A stretch of 64,000 nt of DNA, taken from positions 32,634 to 96,633 of the forward strand of contig URTA01000004.1 of the NCBI GenBank assembly GCA_900550645.1, in the 5' to 3' direction. Every line of letters starts with the position of its first letter. Positions within the stretch are counted from its first letter, which is position 1. Below the pieces are notes generated by a model. That model saw only the letters and a list, made by a program, of their open reading frames with translations. It was not told where the DNA came from and did not search any database. Below are positions 1 through 7,936 of the stretch, one piece after another. Both the position numbers and the translations under genes were made by a program. This DNA comes from an uncultured Porphyromonadaceae bacterium. GTDB lineage: Bacteria; Bacteroidota; Bacteroidia; Bacteroidales; Muribaculaceae.

Positions 1-1
1 C

Positions 2-286
2 GGCAACGGCACTATCTCCGTAAACGGCGAGTGCAGCAACGCGAAGTTCAAGATGGTAGGTACAGGGCTGATACAGGCCGACGAGCTGATGAGCGAGAAT
101 GTGAAATGCTCAATCCTCGGCGGCGGCACGATAGGTTGCTGGCCGCGCTTTGGCCTGAACGTCAAAGGCATCGGCTCGACCAAGATATACTACAAAGGCA
201 ACCCGCAGGTCAGCAAGCGCGGCGGCGGAAAGCTGCTGCGCCTCGAGTCTGCCACTGACGACGAAGACGACACCCTTCCCGAATAA
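2..286 (+). CDS. DUF2807 (head GIN domain) protein, C-terminal part
   Basis: This is the 3' end of a gene that starts outside the window. The visible 94 codons read in frame 2 and end at TAA (284-286). The repetitive Gly/Ser/Asn-rich beta-strand pattern, ending in an ITK-like 'STKIYYKGNPQVSKRGGGK' stretch, is typical of the DUF2807 domain, a putative auto-transporter adhesin-like beta-solenoid common as an exported protein in Bacteroidetes. The acidic tail after it is short. Family role is poorly defined, so a cell-surface or periplasmic function is inference. A strong bidirectional hairpin at 343-381 closes the transcript and also serves the converging gene at 398-1477. Confidence 0.7.
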   Translation, partial: GNGTISVNGECSNAKFKMVGTGLIQADELMSENVKCSILGGGTIGCWPRFGLNVKGIGSTKIYYKGNPQVSKRGGGKLLRLESATDDEDDTLPE

Positions 287-342
287 TCCTCCTCCCTCAT
301 CCCTGGTCAGAGCTCTCCGAGACCTCCGAGATCTCGGGATAG

Positions 343-381
343 ATAAAGCCCCTAAGGCCACAAGGACCTTAGGGGCTTTAT
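343..381. terminator. Bidirectional intrinsic terminator
   Basis: A 15-bp perfect stem (343-357 with 367-381) and a 9-nt loop, with an A-run at the 5' side and T-run at the 3' side, lies between two converging genes. It can terminate both. Confidence 0.85.
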
Positions 382-397
382 GTGAGATGTGAGGTCA

Positions 398-1477
398 TTA
401 TTTATCCTCGGCGGGCGGAACTTGGAGGATTACATAGCGGAAGCCGCTTGTTCCCTCTCTGCTCCACTCTACATTGTATGAATGTTCGAGTGTGAACTCG
501 TGGTGTTCCTTTTTGTCGTTCTCTTTTTCGCACTTGCCAGTCCACTTCATTTCTGGTCCATGGCTGCCTTGAGCCATCGAGAAATTCGCGTAGCCTGCGT
601 CTTCGCGTTTATGCCCTTCCCAGTATTTCTCATCGTTGGTGACGAACAAGGCGATGCCGCCGACAACACCGCTGAAACGTTGCTTGACAATCTCGATGCG
701 GCGCACGTCCTTCCAAAAACCGTACATGCCGTAGTTGGTAGCTCCCTGGTTCTTGAGCGTGGCGAAATCAACCTTCTCTCCGAAACGCTCGCTTTCTTCC
801 TCGTCCATTGCAGTGGTTTTGTATTTCATCTCGATGACGAACCACTCGTCGCCACGGCACAGCACGATGTCGAGGTTGAAATGCCGCTCCCATACGTTTC
901 CGTTCGTGCCGTCCGGCAGGACTTCCTTGTCGATGAAGTACTCAGTCTGTATCTCATCATACTTGCCGGTATTACGCAGGTATATCGTGAGGTCAACCTG
1001 CATGTCGAGCTCGTTGTGGAACAGTTTTATTTTGTCGGTCTTGTCTTTCTTGGGATTTATCACTGTTTCATCGAGCCACTGGCGGATGTCGGCTTCGACT
1101 ATTGCCGGGAGGGGGAGTGCGCTGTCCTTTTCGCGCTTGTATGCCACGGAATCCAGCATCTGTTTGCGTGTGGTCTGCTTAGGTATGTCTTTCACTCCCG
1201 ACAGCGTGATGCCGTCAAGCACTTTCACCCAGTCGTCTGCCGGGTATACTTTCACCTTGAGGTTGCGCTCTTGAAGCATCGATTTCTCGAAGCTGCCCAC
1301 GGTGAGGCTTGTCCGGCACTCGAAAGTGCCAGGGATTGCACCCAGCGACACGAGTGTTACATTAGGGTCTGCTTGGCTGCCGCCTTTGTAGACGCGGAGT
1401 GTGCCGCCTACCAAGTCCCGAAACTGCTGTTTCAGGTCGGCGACTGTGGTCGTTTCATTAATGACGAATTTTGCCAT
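398..1477 (-). CDS. Unrecognised protein with N-terminal beta-grasp-like domain and PD-(D/E)XK-type nuclease motif
   Basis: 359 residues. Residues 1 to about 100 form a compact beta-rich module (starts MAKFVINETTTVADLKQQF) that I recognise only as resembling small hypothetical Bacteroidetes proteins of similar sequence; a ubiquitin-like fold is a guess. The C-terminal half holds 'FNLDIVLCRGDEWFVIEMKY', where an Asp is followed 14 residues later by an E-x-K, the core pattern of PD-(D/E)XK nucleases. A Glu lies upstream in the expected helix. No signal peptide or membrane segment is seen, so it is probably cytoplasmic. It is the second gene of a pair, starting 7 bp after the stop of the gene at 1485-2399. 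A nuclease role, and therefore a defence role, is inference from one motif. Confidence 0.6.
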   Translation of the reverse strand: MAKFVINETTTVADLKQQFRDLVGGTLRVYKGGSQADPNVTLVSLGAIPGTFECRTSLTVGSFEKSMLQERNLKVKVYPADDWVKVLDGITLSGVKDIPKQTTRKQMLDSVAYKREKDSALPLPAIVEADIRQWLDETVINPKKDKTDKIKLFHNELDMQVDLTIYLRNTGKYDEIQTEYFIDKEVLPDGTNGNVWERHFNLDIVLCRGDEWFVIEMKYKTTAMDEEESERFGEKVDFATLKNQGATNYGMYGFWKDVRRIEIVKQRFSGVVGGIALFVTNDEKYWEGHKREDAGYANFSMAQGSHGPEMKWTGKCEKENDKKEHHEFTLEHSYNVEWSREGTSGFRYVILQVPPAEDK

Positions 1478-1484
1478 TGGCTTG

Positions 1485-2399
1485 TTATTTAGAGAGTTTT
1501 GAATATTCGGTTATTGTGTATGTCTCGCAGATGCCCTTGTCGAGGTATGGCGGGAATTTGCGGCTGCGTGCCGCCACTGCCATTTTGCTGAAGTCTATCT
1601 CAGCGTCAAGTATCTGCATCTTGCCGCCTGACAGTGCTGTGCGTATCAGCTCTTCCACCTTTTCGCGCCCTTCCACTTCGGGCACGCGGACGCAGTTGTT
1701 GAAAAATACGCCGCAGAAGTCCGGGTCGATGTCGGCAGTGCCGAAGCGCCGCGCTATTGAGCGGAGTATGCGGTCAGCCTCGTTGTCCTCGCAGACGGCG
1801 ATGTCGATGTACATCACGTCCCCGCCCGAAAGGCATATCGCCTCTATGCGCTCGCGTGTGCAGCGGTTGTCGGGGTCTATGAGTATCGCCGGGTTGTGTC
1901 GTCCCATCACGTCCTCCTCGAACTGGCGTATGACGACTTCCGCGCCCAGCTCGCGCTCAAAGTATGCTTCTCGTCCCTCTTTGGTCGCAAAACTGAAAAG
2001 CGAACCCATTCGTTTGCCGAGGCCGATTTTGTCCACGATGCGGCTTGCTATCAGGTAATTGCTTTGTTCTGAGCAGTCGCCCAGGTCAACGTGTGAGGCA
2101 TAGTCGAGCAGGGTAGCGCGAGCGTCTTCTGCAAGAGTGTACAGGCGGCAAATGCCGTCGCCGCGCTTGGCTATTGCGAAGTCGCCGTGTTCCAGCATCT
2201 TCCCGTTGGCGAGGGCAAACTCGTCAAGCAGCATTTCTGCCAGCTGTTCCGCTGTGCAGTCGGGAGGGTATGCCATTCCGAGTTCGTCGGCGATACGGCG
2301 CATCTGTGTGCCGTCATCGTCATAGATGCTGTAGACCTTGATGTCGTCAGGATCATTGATTACGACCGCGTATTGCCGTGAGATTGCTATGTGTATCAT
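1485..2399 (-). CDS. Unrecognised 304-residue protein, partner of the nuclease-like gene
   Basis: I do not recognise this family. The protein is soluble, acidic and has no signal peptide or transmembrane segment. It begins MIHIAISRQYAVVINDPDDI and has alternating alpha/beta pattern, with several Cys residues in the second half (for example 'CTRERIEAICLSGGDVMYID'). No Walker, HTH or nuclease motif is apparent. It is the promoter-proximal gene of a two-gene unit with the PD-(D/E)XK-like gene at 398-1477, 7 bp apart. The -7 type box CAAAGTTA (read on the minus strand as TAACTTTG) lies about 140 bp upstream at 2539-2546. The tight coupling suggests the two products act together. Confidence 0.6.
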   Translation of the reverse strand: MIHIAISRQYAVVINDPDDIKVYSIYDDDGTQMRRIADELGMAYPPDCTAEQLAEMLLDEFALANGKMLEHGDFAIAKRGDGICRLYTLAEDARATLLDYASHVDLGDCSEQSNYLIASRIVDKIGLGKRMGSLFSFATKEGREAYFERELGAEVVIRQFEEDVMGRHNPAILIDPDNRCTRERIEAICLSGGDVMYIDIAVCEDNEADRILRSIARRFGTADIDPDFCGVFFNNCVRVPEVEGREKVEELIRTALSGGKMQILDAEIDFSKMAVAARSRKFPPYLDKGICETYTITEYSKLSK

Positions 2400-2538
2400 T
2401 AGCGTCTTGTTTCATGGTTTCTGATGAGATATATCAAATGCCCCTTGATTTCTCAATGCTGGAATGTTAAATGTGACATTGCTTGCTGAAGCTGCCAGAA
2501 GTCGCGGTTGTGGTTTTGGCGGCTACAACTTGCCAACG

Positions 2539-2546
2539 CAAAGTTA
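2539..2546 (-). promoter_or_regulatory. Bacteroidetes -7 box for the 1485-2399 / 398-1477 pair
   Basis: CAAAGTTA on the plus strand is TAACTTTG on the minus strand, matching TAnnTTTG. No clean -33 box is seen, and the implied leader is about 130 nt. Confidence 0.4.
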
Positions 2547-2664
2547 TTGAACATCTGCCGAATTATCTCCCCCCGAAAGGTAAATTGTTGTAAATTGCGG
2601 TTCGTGCTGGCGGTTTTCTGCTGCATAACATATAATTAGTTGCTGCGCGGTGTGTGCCTGCTGT

Positions 2665-2696
2665 ATTGCAAGCGTCGGAAAATCTATGTAATTTTG
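2665..2696 (+). promoter_or_regulatory. Promoter of the DUF4143 ATPase gene
   Basis: ATTG (2665-2668), 20 bp, then TAATTTTG (2689-2696), matching the Bacteroidetes TTTG/TAnnTTTG pattern. The predicted start of transcription is about 20 nt before ATG 2724. Confidence 0.6.
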
Positions 2697-2723
2697 GAGT
2701 GTCATTCCAAATCTGCATAACTT

Positions 2724-3878
2724 ATGGAGGCGAAATATATACACCGGGACATGGAGGCGACTGTCCGTGAGGCAGCTCGCTATTTCCCCGTAATAACAGT
2801 GACCGGGCCACGGCAGTCTGGCAAGACGACCATGCTGCGGCATCTGTTTGAGCATCTGACGTATTATTCATTGGAGAACCCTGACACGCGGGATTTTGCC
2901 ATGGAAGACCCAGTGCGTTTCCTGAACCTGCACGCTGAGGGGATGATGCTCGATGAGGTGCAGAACGTGCCGCAGCTGCTGTCGTACATTCAGGGGATAG
3001 TTGACAGTGACCCGTCGCGGAGGTTCATCCTTTCGGGAAGTTCCAATTTCTCGCTGCTTCGCAACGTGTCGCAGTCGCTGGCAGGGCGCACTGGCGTGTT
3101 CGAACTCCTGCCGCTGTCGTATGCAGAACTTGGTGACACGGAATATGTGCGAGATGCTGACGGTTTGATGTATGGCGGACTTTACCCGGCGGTGTGCAGC
3201 GGAAGCAATGTCCCGAAGTTCTTGTATCCGGCATACGTGCGCACATACCTGGAGCGAGACGTGCGTGACCTGCTTGCTGTGAAGGACATGCTGCAGTTCA
3301 ACACGTTCCTGCGGCTGTGTGCCGGGCGTATCGGCTCGGTGTTCAACGCCAGCGACCTTGCCGGCGAAGTCGGTGTCACGTCCAAGACGATACAGTCGTG
3401 GATTTCGATACTGCAAGCGTCATACATCATCTATCTCATGCCGCCGTATCACGAGAACAGCAACAAGCGGCTGACCAAGTCGCCGAAAATGTATTTCTGC
3501 GACACAGGACTGGCGTGCGCGTTGCTCGGCATTGAGTCGAAGGAGCAGCTTGCGTTTCACAGCATGCGCGGGCATCTGTTTGAGAACCTCATTGTGACTG
3601 AGTGCCTGAAACGCCGCCTCAATGAGGGCAAGGACGGCAACCTGTATTTCTACCGCGATTCGAACCAGAACGAGATAGACATACTGTTGTGCAGCGGCGA
3701 CGGTGTGGAGGCTGTTGAGGTGAAGAGCGCGATGACCTACAATCGCAGCTTCGAGCGAGCGTTGCGGCGCGTAGGCGACTGGGTCAAGGCTGATGTGAAG
3801 CGTCGGACGATAGTCTATACCGGCGAGCTGGAAAGCACAGAGGGGGACATCCGGCTGGTCAACTATACGCATTTCTGA
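2724..3878 (+). CDS. AAA+ ATPase with C-terminal DUF4143
   Basis: 384 residues. Walker A is 'GPRQSGKTT' near residue 28; Walker B is 'GMMLDEVQNVP' near residue 72; the 'LSGSSNF' sensor-type segment follows. The C-terminal part is the DUF4143 domain, ending in a nuclease-like 'EIDILLCSGDGVEAVEVKSA', where an E-x-D and E-x-K pair resembles the PD-(D/E)XK core. These ATPases are widespread and often multicopy in gut Bacteroidetes; their cellular role is not established. A second start at 2751 (MEATVREAARYF) is possible and would fit the family length equally well. It stands alone, with its own promoter, divergent from the 398-2399 cassette, and a second DUF4143 ATPase lies at 22424-23779. Confidence 0.85.
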   Translation: MEAKYIHRDMEATVREAARYFPVITVTGPRQSGKTTMLRHLFEHLTYYSLENPDTRDFAMEDPVRFLNLHAEGMMLDEVQNVPQLLSYIQGIVDSDPSRRFILSGSSNFSLLRNVSQSLAGRTGVFELLPLSYAELGDTEYVRDADGLMYGGLYPAVCSGSNVPKFLYPAYVRTYLERDVRDLLAVKDMLQFNTFLRLCAGRIGSVFNASDLAGEVGVTSKTIQSWISILQASYIIYLMPPYHENSNKRLTKSPKMYFCDTGLACALLGIESKEQLAFHSMRGHLFENLIVTECLKRRLNEGKDGNLYFYRDSNQNEIDILLCSGDGVEAVEVKSAMTYNRSFERALRRVGDWVKADVKRRTIVYTGELESTEGDIRLVNYTHF

Positions 3879-3917
3879 GGCGCAGCCAAAAAGAAAAAAC
3901 AAAAAATGCGGCTGATA

Positions 3918-3949
3918 TTTGCGTGGTCGGGAAAAAGGTATTAACTTTG
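3918..3949 (+). promoter_or_regulatory. Promoter of tRNA-Pro(CGG)
   Basis: Perfect TTTG (3918-3921), 20 bp, TAACTTTG (3942-3949), ending 16 bp before the tRNA. Confidence 0.8.
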
Positions 3950-3965
3950 CAGTCGCTTAGGCACT

Positions 3966-4039
3966 CGGGGTGTAGCACAGTTGGTTAGCGCGCTACGTTC
4001 GGGACGTAGAGGTCGGAAGTTCGAGTCTTCTCACCCCGA
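3966..4039 (+). tRNA. tRNA-Pro(CGG)
   Basis: 74-nt cloverleaf. Acceptor arms CGGGGTG (3966-3972) and CACCCCG (4032-4038) pair fully, discriminator A. The anticodon stem CTACG/CGTAG encloses the loop TTCGGGA with anticodon CGG. T-loop is TTCGAGT. CCA is not encoded. It has its own promoter and terminator, so it is a single-gene unit. Confidence 0.93.
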
Positions 4040-4040
4040 C

Positions 4041-4076
4041 AAGCAGGTGAAACAGTTTGTTCACCTGCTTTTTTGT
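4041..4076 (+). terminator. Terminator of tRNA-Pro(CGG)
   Basis: Stem AAGCAGGTGAA / TTCACCTGCTT (4041-4051 with 4060-4070) followed by T6. Confidence 0.85.
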
Positions 4077-4204
4077 TGCCCGAACGGTTGGAGTATTCCC
4101 CGATAACTCGGAGTGTTCGTAGAACTCTGGTGGTGATAACAATCGGTTGATTTAGTGTGATTTGTCCTTCGCGTGCGGCACGCTGTGTCACTGCGCAGCT
4201 GAGG

Positions 4205-5155
4205 TCAGAAGCGGAAGAAGAAATTGTTCTCGGCGTTCTGCAGGTCAGAGATGTAGAAGTCGATGAAGAGCAGCGTGGCGAGGAGCAGGATGCCTGTGTT
4301 GAAGAGCGAGGTGAGCAGCAGGTACTTGCCTCTTTTCAGCTTCTGCATATAGTATGCTGTCGCGGCAGACAGCAGTATGCCGACAGCAAATATCCCCACA
4401 GGTATCCATTGCATCTGCACCGGGTATATCAGTGATGCGACAACGGTTACAAGCACAGCTATTGCGGAGTTTAGCATCAGCACGATGCGCCCGCCCGGTT
4501 TGCCCATAATGTTTACCAGAGAGTGTTTGTTGTATTGCCAGTCGGTGTCAAATGCCTGGTAGTTGTACATGATGTGCGAGCTGCAGGCGTACAGCCCGAT
4601 TATTATGGCGGCAAATATTGACGGTCCCATGTCGTAGTCGGTAAGCCCTGTTATGGCAGAGTGCCGAGCCATAAGATATGTTGTTGAGATGACCGCTACC
4701 GGACCAAATGTCAGGAGCACAAGTATCGTTGAAATAGGTGAGCGTGCTATGTGCTTTGTGCCGAGGCATGAGAACACAATGTGAATTAACAGCATTGCGC
4801 CTGGGATAAGAACCCACCATCCTCCGATATACCATATTGCTGCGGCTGCGGCGAGTGCAAGTGTGCCGAGAGACATGATGTATTTGCGCAGGAGATGCCC
4901 TACGCCGTTGTATGGGCGTGTCTGAGTGTATGCCTCAAAGTATTCCGCGCCGATGTCGCCTCCTTGGGCTATGAATGCACTGACGAAAAGGAGGTTGCTC
5001 GTCAGCTGTATGAGTATTGCGAAAGAGAGGCACAACAGGAATGCTGTCATGTCGAAAAAGCCTTGCAGTGCAGCTGTCGCAGCTCCTGCCACTACCCCGG
5101 CTATCCCCAGCGGGAGCGAGGTGAAATCCAAGCTGTTTATTAGGGTTTTGTTCAT
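4205..5155 (-). CDS. Divergent UbiA-family (MenA-like) prenyltransferase homologue
   Basis: 316 residues, about nine predicted membrane helices, aligning by eye along its length with MenA (1,4-dihydroxy-2-naphthoate prenyltransferase). The N-terminal 'SLDFTSLPLGIAGVVAGAA' matches MenA's 'SLRPKTLPL' region. The first Asp-rich motif of MenA (N-D-Y-G-D...) is replaced by 'SNLLFVSAFIAQGGD', so the Mg-diphosphate-binding aspartates are missing there. The second motif keeps 'NYQAFDTDWQYNKHSL', with both aspartates. Activity as a prenyltransferase is therefore doubtful; it may be a specialised paralogue. It is monocistronic, with a promoter at 5229-5260. Confidence 0.7.
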   Translation of the reverse strand: MNKTLINSLDFTSLPLGIAGVVAGAATAALQGFFDMTAFLLCLSFAILIQLTSNLLFVSAFIAQGGDIGAEYFEAYTQTRPYNGVGHLLRKYIMSLGTLALAAAAAIWYIGGWWVLIPGAMLLIHIVFSCLGTKHIARSPISTILVLLTFGPVAVISTTYLMARHSAITGLTDYDMGPSIFAAIIIGLYACSSHIMYNYQAFDTDWQYNKHSLVNIMGKPGGRIVLMLNSAIAVLVTVVASLIYPVQMQWIPVGIFAVGILLSAATAYYMQKLKRGKYLLLTSLFNTGILLLATLLFIDFYISDLQNAENNFFFRF

Positions 5156-5228
5156 ATAACTGTCCCGTTATCAGTGGCTTTGGTGACATTCTCTGCCACT
5201 TGCGCCTATCGTTGAATGTTTTCGGCTG

Positions 5229-5260
5229 TAAAGTTATAAAAAGTTTTAGGAATGAGCAAG
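5229..5260 (-). promoter_or_regulatory. Promoter of the UbiA-like gene
   Basis: On the minus strand: CTTG, 20 bp, TAACTTTA. Predicted leader about 65 nt. Confidence 0.55.
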
Positions 5261-5407
5261 TGTTGTTAGTGTAAAATTTCTGCTGAGCCGAAAAATTTTG
5301 TCGCGGTTGGTTTTTGGGTGTAAAAAAGCCGCCCTGCGCTTGAATAAATGTGTGCTGGACGGATATAAGTGAAGCTGTCACCGCTGGTATGCGGCATGGC
5401 TGTAATG

Positions 5408-6754
5408 TCATTCGAGGTGGATAGCTGCTGGGTGCAGTACCTTCCAGCAGTTGTCCTCGAAAATGGCGGAGCCGGCAGTGTCGGTGACTATGCGAGAGCA
5501 GGACTCTGCGCCGGCGAGAGAGGGGGCTTCACACGCACCGTATAGTGTGGTCTGTGCGTCGAGCGACACAAGAGCCACGACCGAGGGGTCAGACTCGACT
5601 GTGAATGACCCCGTCAGCCCATTGGTGGTTGTGAGGCGGTACACGGTCTTGCCGGGAGTCACCTGTCGGTCTGCGCGGACGAAAACGCGGTTGCGGTTAG
5701 CGCGGCCGAGGTAGATAACCTTTTCAGCACCCTGTGCCGGCTGCTGGCGTGTCGGCGCTTGTCGCGGCATAGCGGCAGGCTCTGCGGATTTTTCACGCAT
5801 GGACTGCAATTGCTGTTGCAGCTGGCTGATGCGGGAATTGAGCTGGTCTGCTTGTGAGCGGGCTTCCTGCTCGGCGGCTCGGCTGTTGTCGAGGGCGCGT
5901 CGCAGACGCTCGATCTCCTCATTCTTGGCTGCAATGGTGTTGGCATAGCGTGCTTGCATCTCCTCGATCCCGGTATCGGCAGCAGCGGAAGGAGCGTATG
6001 AAGGCTCTGGTTGTGGAGCATATTTCTCTTCCTGCTCCGAGGGTTCGGCTTTCTTCCGCTTTTCGGGAGATGACTGTTGTTGCTCTGGACCTTTCATAGC
6101 ACGCATTGCGTATAGCACGAGCCAGATGACGATGCCGATGAGGACGATGAGCAGGACGACGTAAATCCAGGTGCTTGTTGAGCCCTGGTCTGCTTGCGCC
6201 ACCTCTTCTTCGGCTGATGTTTCTGCCGAAGAGGAGTCAACAGCCTGAACTGGGGCTTCTTGTGCAACGGTCTGTTCGGTCGGTGCAGTTTGCGGCTCTT
6301 GCTCCTGCGGCTGTTCCTCTGGTTCGGGCTTTGCCGCAGAGGGTTCAGTGACCGACATCGTGCTGATGCGGGCTTTGATAGTATTGTTGCGGCTCTGTTC
6401 CGCCTTTTTGCTTAGGTTGGCGTTTTGGAAGAAAGTCTTGCTCCAATAGTTTACGAGTTGCTCCTTGCCCCAAGAGGGGTAGTCCTTGCTGACGGGAGCT
6501 GCGAGGAACTGCTTGAGGTTGTCCGCATCGGCTTGGTGTCCTTCGACCATAGAGCGCAGTTCCTTTGTAGACTTTGCTTTTTTGCCGTCGAGGTAGTCCG
6601 ACTTGTCGTTGGTGTAACGCAGGTAGACTTGGGCTGCCACGGCGCGTGCGTGGTCCCATTCCTCATCAGTTACGGCATGTGCCGCGAGCGAGGGGAGGCA
6701 GATTGCGGCGGCGAGAAGTCCGCGCAACAGTATTCTTGACGGAGATGTTTTCAT
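5408..6754 (-). CDS. Membrane-anchored coiled-coil protein, unrecognised
   Basis: 448 residues. A signal peptide (residues 1-27, ends AAHA) is followed by a soluble helical region of about 100 residues (DEEWDHARAVAAQVYLRYTN), a Glu/Gln/Pro/Ala-rich linker (about 135-190), one transmembrane helix (about 195-215, WIYVVLLIVLIGIVIWLVLY), a second low-complexity stretch, a coiled coil (about 265-325, IEEMQARYANTIAAKNEEIE) and a C-terminal beta-rich domain of about 110 residues. The layout suggests a periplasmic sensor or scaffold region joined through the membrane to a cytoplasmic coiled coil and globular domain. I know no function. It has its own promoter and stands alone. Confidence 0.65.
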   Translation of the reverse strand: MKTSPSRILLRGLLAAAICLPSLAAHAVTDEEWDHARAVAAQVYLRYTNDKSDYLDGKKAKSTKELRSMVEGHQADADNLKQFLAAPVSKDYPSWGKEQLVNYWSKTFFQNANLSKKAEQSRNNTIKARISTMSVTEPSAAKPEPEEQPQEQEPQTAPTEQTVAQEAPVQAVDSSSAETSAEEEVAQADQGSTSTWIYVVLLIVLIGIVIWLVLYAMRAMKGPEQQQSSPEKRKKAEPSEQEEKYAPQPEPSYAPSAAADTGIEEMQARYANTIAAKNEEIERLRRALDNSRAAEQEARSQADQLNSRISQLQQQLQSMREKSAEPAAMPRQAPTRQQPAQGAEKVIYLGRANRNRVFVRADRQVTPGKTVYRLTTTNGLTGSFTVESDPSVVALVSLDAQTTLYGACEAPSLAGAESCSRIVTDTAGSAIFEDNCWKVLHPAAIHLE

Positions 6755-6785
6755 GATGATTTGGTCAGTGAATTGTTTTGCGCTG

Positions 6786-6793
6786 CAAAGTTA
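6786..6793 (-). promoter_or_regulatory. -7 box for the coiled-coil membrane protein gene
   Basis: CAAAGTTA (TAACTTTG on the minus strand) 32 bp upstream of the start codon; the -33 region is weak. Confidence 0.5.
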
Positions 6794-6822
6794 CATCAAT
6801 GAGTTGAGAATATCGAATGTGT

Positions 6823-6872
6823 CGTGTAAAAAGTTACGGAGAATGATGATAATCTCCGTAACTTTTTACACG
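6823..6872 (-). terminator. 20-bp perfect inverted repeat, terminator of the Fic gene
   Basis: 6823-6842 and 6853-6872 are exact 20-bp reverse complements around a 10-nt loop. On the minus strand it begins 18 bp after the Fic stop codon. The stem itself contains T5/A5 runs. Its length is unusual for a simple terminator. Confidence 0.7.
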
Positions 6873-6890
6873 TCTGCCGTAGCGTTTGCG

Positions 6891-7925
6891 TCAGAAATAG
6901 GTTTCTACAGCAAATAGGAACTGCTCGACGAATATGCGTTTGAAGGCGGCGATATTGTTCTGTTCGTAGAACATCAGCATTGCCTTTTTGTAGTCTATTG
7001 AGTCTACGGTGCGGAATGAGATAGGGCAGTATCCGTTGGCTATCAGTATGGCGTTACTCGTTATCCGCGCAGTGCGTTTATTGCCGTCGGCGAAAGCCTG
7101 GATGTATGACAGCAGTACGAGGGAGAGCATAGCCTTTTCAAATATGTTCTCCTTGCCGTTGACCAGTGAGCATGTGTCTTCGAGGGCTTCCCTTATCTGG
7201 AACTCGTTGTCGAGCGGGCGGTAGTTTGTTCCGGTTATGCCGACACGGCGGTGACGTATATTGCGGTCTACGCCGAGGTCTTTGGTCAGGAGGGCGTGGA
7301 TGTCTTCTATGCGGTGTACGGTGAGCTGCTGCATGTAGTCCGGCGTGTCAAGTACGAAGTCGAGGGTGTCCTTGTGGTTGAGCAGCATTATTGCTTCCTC
7401 CTTGGTCTTGCCCGATGCTGTCAGCCTGTCGCGCAACAGCCGTTCTGTTTCCAGCAGGGAATAAGTATTGCCTTCGATTTGCGATGATTTCCAGGACAGG
7501 TCTACTCCGAGGCGTTCCATCTCTTTGCGGTATTCAGTCTCGGTCATATTGGTGGTGTTTCGCTCGAATTTTTCTTGAGCGGCACGGAGTTCTGACATCT
7601 CTTCAGAAGTGAACAGCTCCACATTTGGGAGAATGTCGCGTATGAGGTCGAAGTTGAAGAACTGTTGTATTTCGCGATCGTCGATGTCTTTGTCGAAATA
7701 GGTCGCCATATCGAGTGGCATGGTCAGCTGTGCTTGCGGAGTAAGGCGGTACCTGACAGCCGGGCCTCTGCCGACGGCTTCAGCTTGCCCATTTTTGACG
7801 ACTGCGGCGAGCAGCCTTTTCATGGTGCTGTCGCTTGGCGTGTCTGCAATGCCGCTGGTTATTTCCGCTCGGCTTGACAGCGGGTGGTAGTGCAAAAATT
7901 GCAGTATCTGTATGTCTGTGTTCAT
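6891..7925 (-). CDS. Fic family protein with N-terminal winged helix and internal inhibitory motif
   Basis: 344 residues. Residues 1-62 form a winged-helix DNA-binding domain. An inhibitory-helix motif 'SSQIEGN' (S147-E151-G152) precedes the Fic fold, as in class II Fic proteins. A flap-like 'GITGTNYRPL' is near residue 229. The Fic motif reads 'QAFADGNKRTAR' (276-287): the anion-binding D-G-N-K-R-x-x-R half is intact, but the catalytic His of HPFxxGNxR is Gln276 (codon CAG) and Pro is Ala. Fic enzymes normally transfer AMP from ATP to hydroxyl side chains; without this His, that activity is unlikely. The upstream operator array (7937-8025) and the winged helix suggest a self-regulating transcription factor. 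Confidence 0.85.
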   Translation of the reverse strand: MNTDIQILQFLHYHPLSSRAEITSGIADTPSDSTMKRLLAAVVKNGQAEAVGRGPAVRYRLTPQAQLTMPLDMATYFDKDIDDREIQQFFNFDLIRDILPNVELFTSEEMSELRAAQEKFERNTTNMTETEYRKEMERLGVDLSWKSSQIEGNTYSLLETERLLRDRLTASGKTKEEAIMLLNHKDTLDFVLDTPDYMQQLTVHRIEDIHALLTKDLGVDRNIRHRRVGITGTNYRPLDNEFQIREALEDTCSLVNGKENIFEKAMLSLVLLSYIQAFADGNKRTARITSNAILIANGYCPISFRTVDSIDYKKAMLMFYEQNNIAAFKRIFVEQFLFAVETYF

Positions 7926-7936
7926 GCCGTATGGGT

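Larger units (their letters stand above)
2400..2723. other. Divergent intergenic region
   Basis: 324 bp, visibly more AT-rich than the flanking genes. It separates the minus-strand cassette from the plus-strand ATPase. I see one candidate promoter for each direction (listed separately) and no ORF, RNA gene or clear repeat. Confidence 0.6.

Noticed and set aside
3985..4191. Minus-strand open frame over tRNA-Pro(CGG) and its terminator
   Set aside because: It covers a clear tRNA and terminator and has no coding features.
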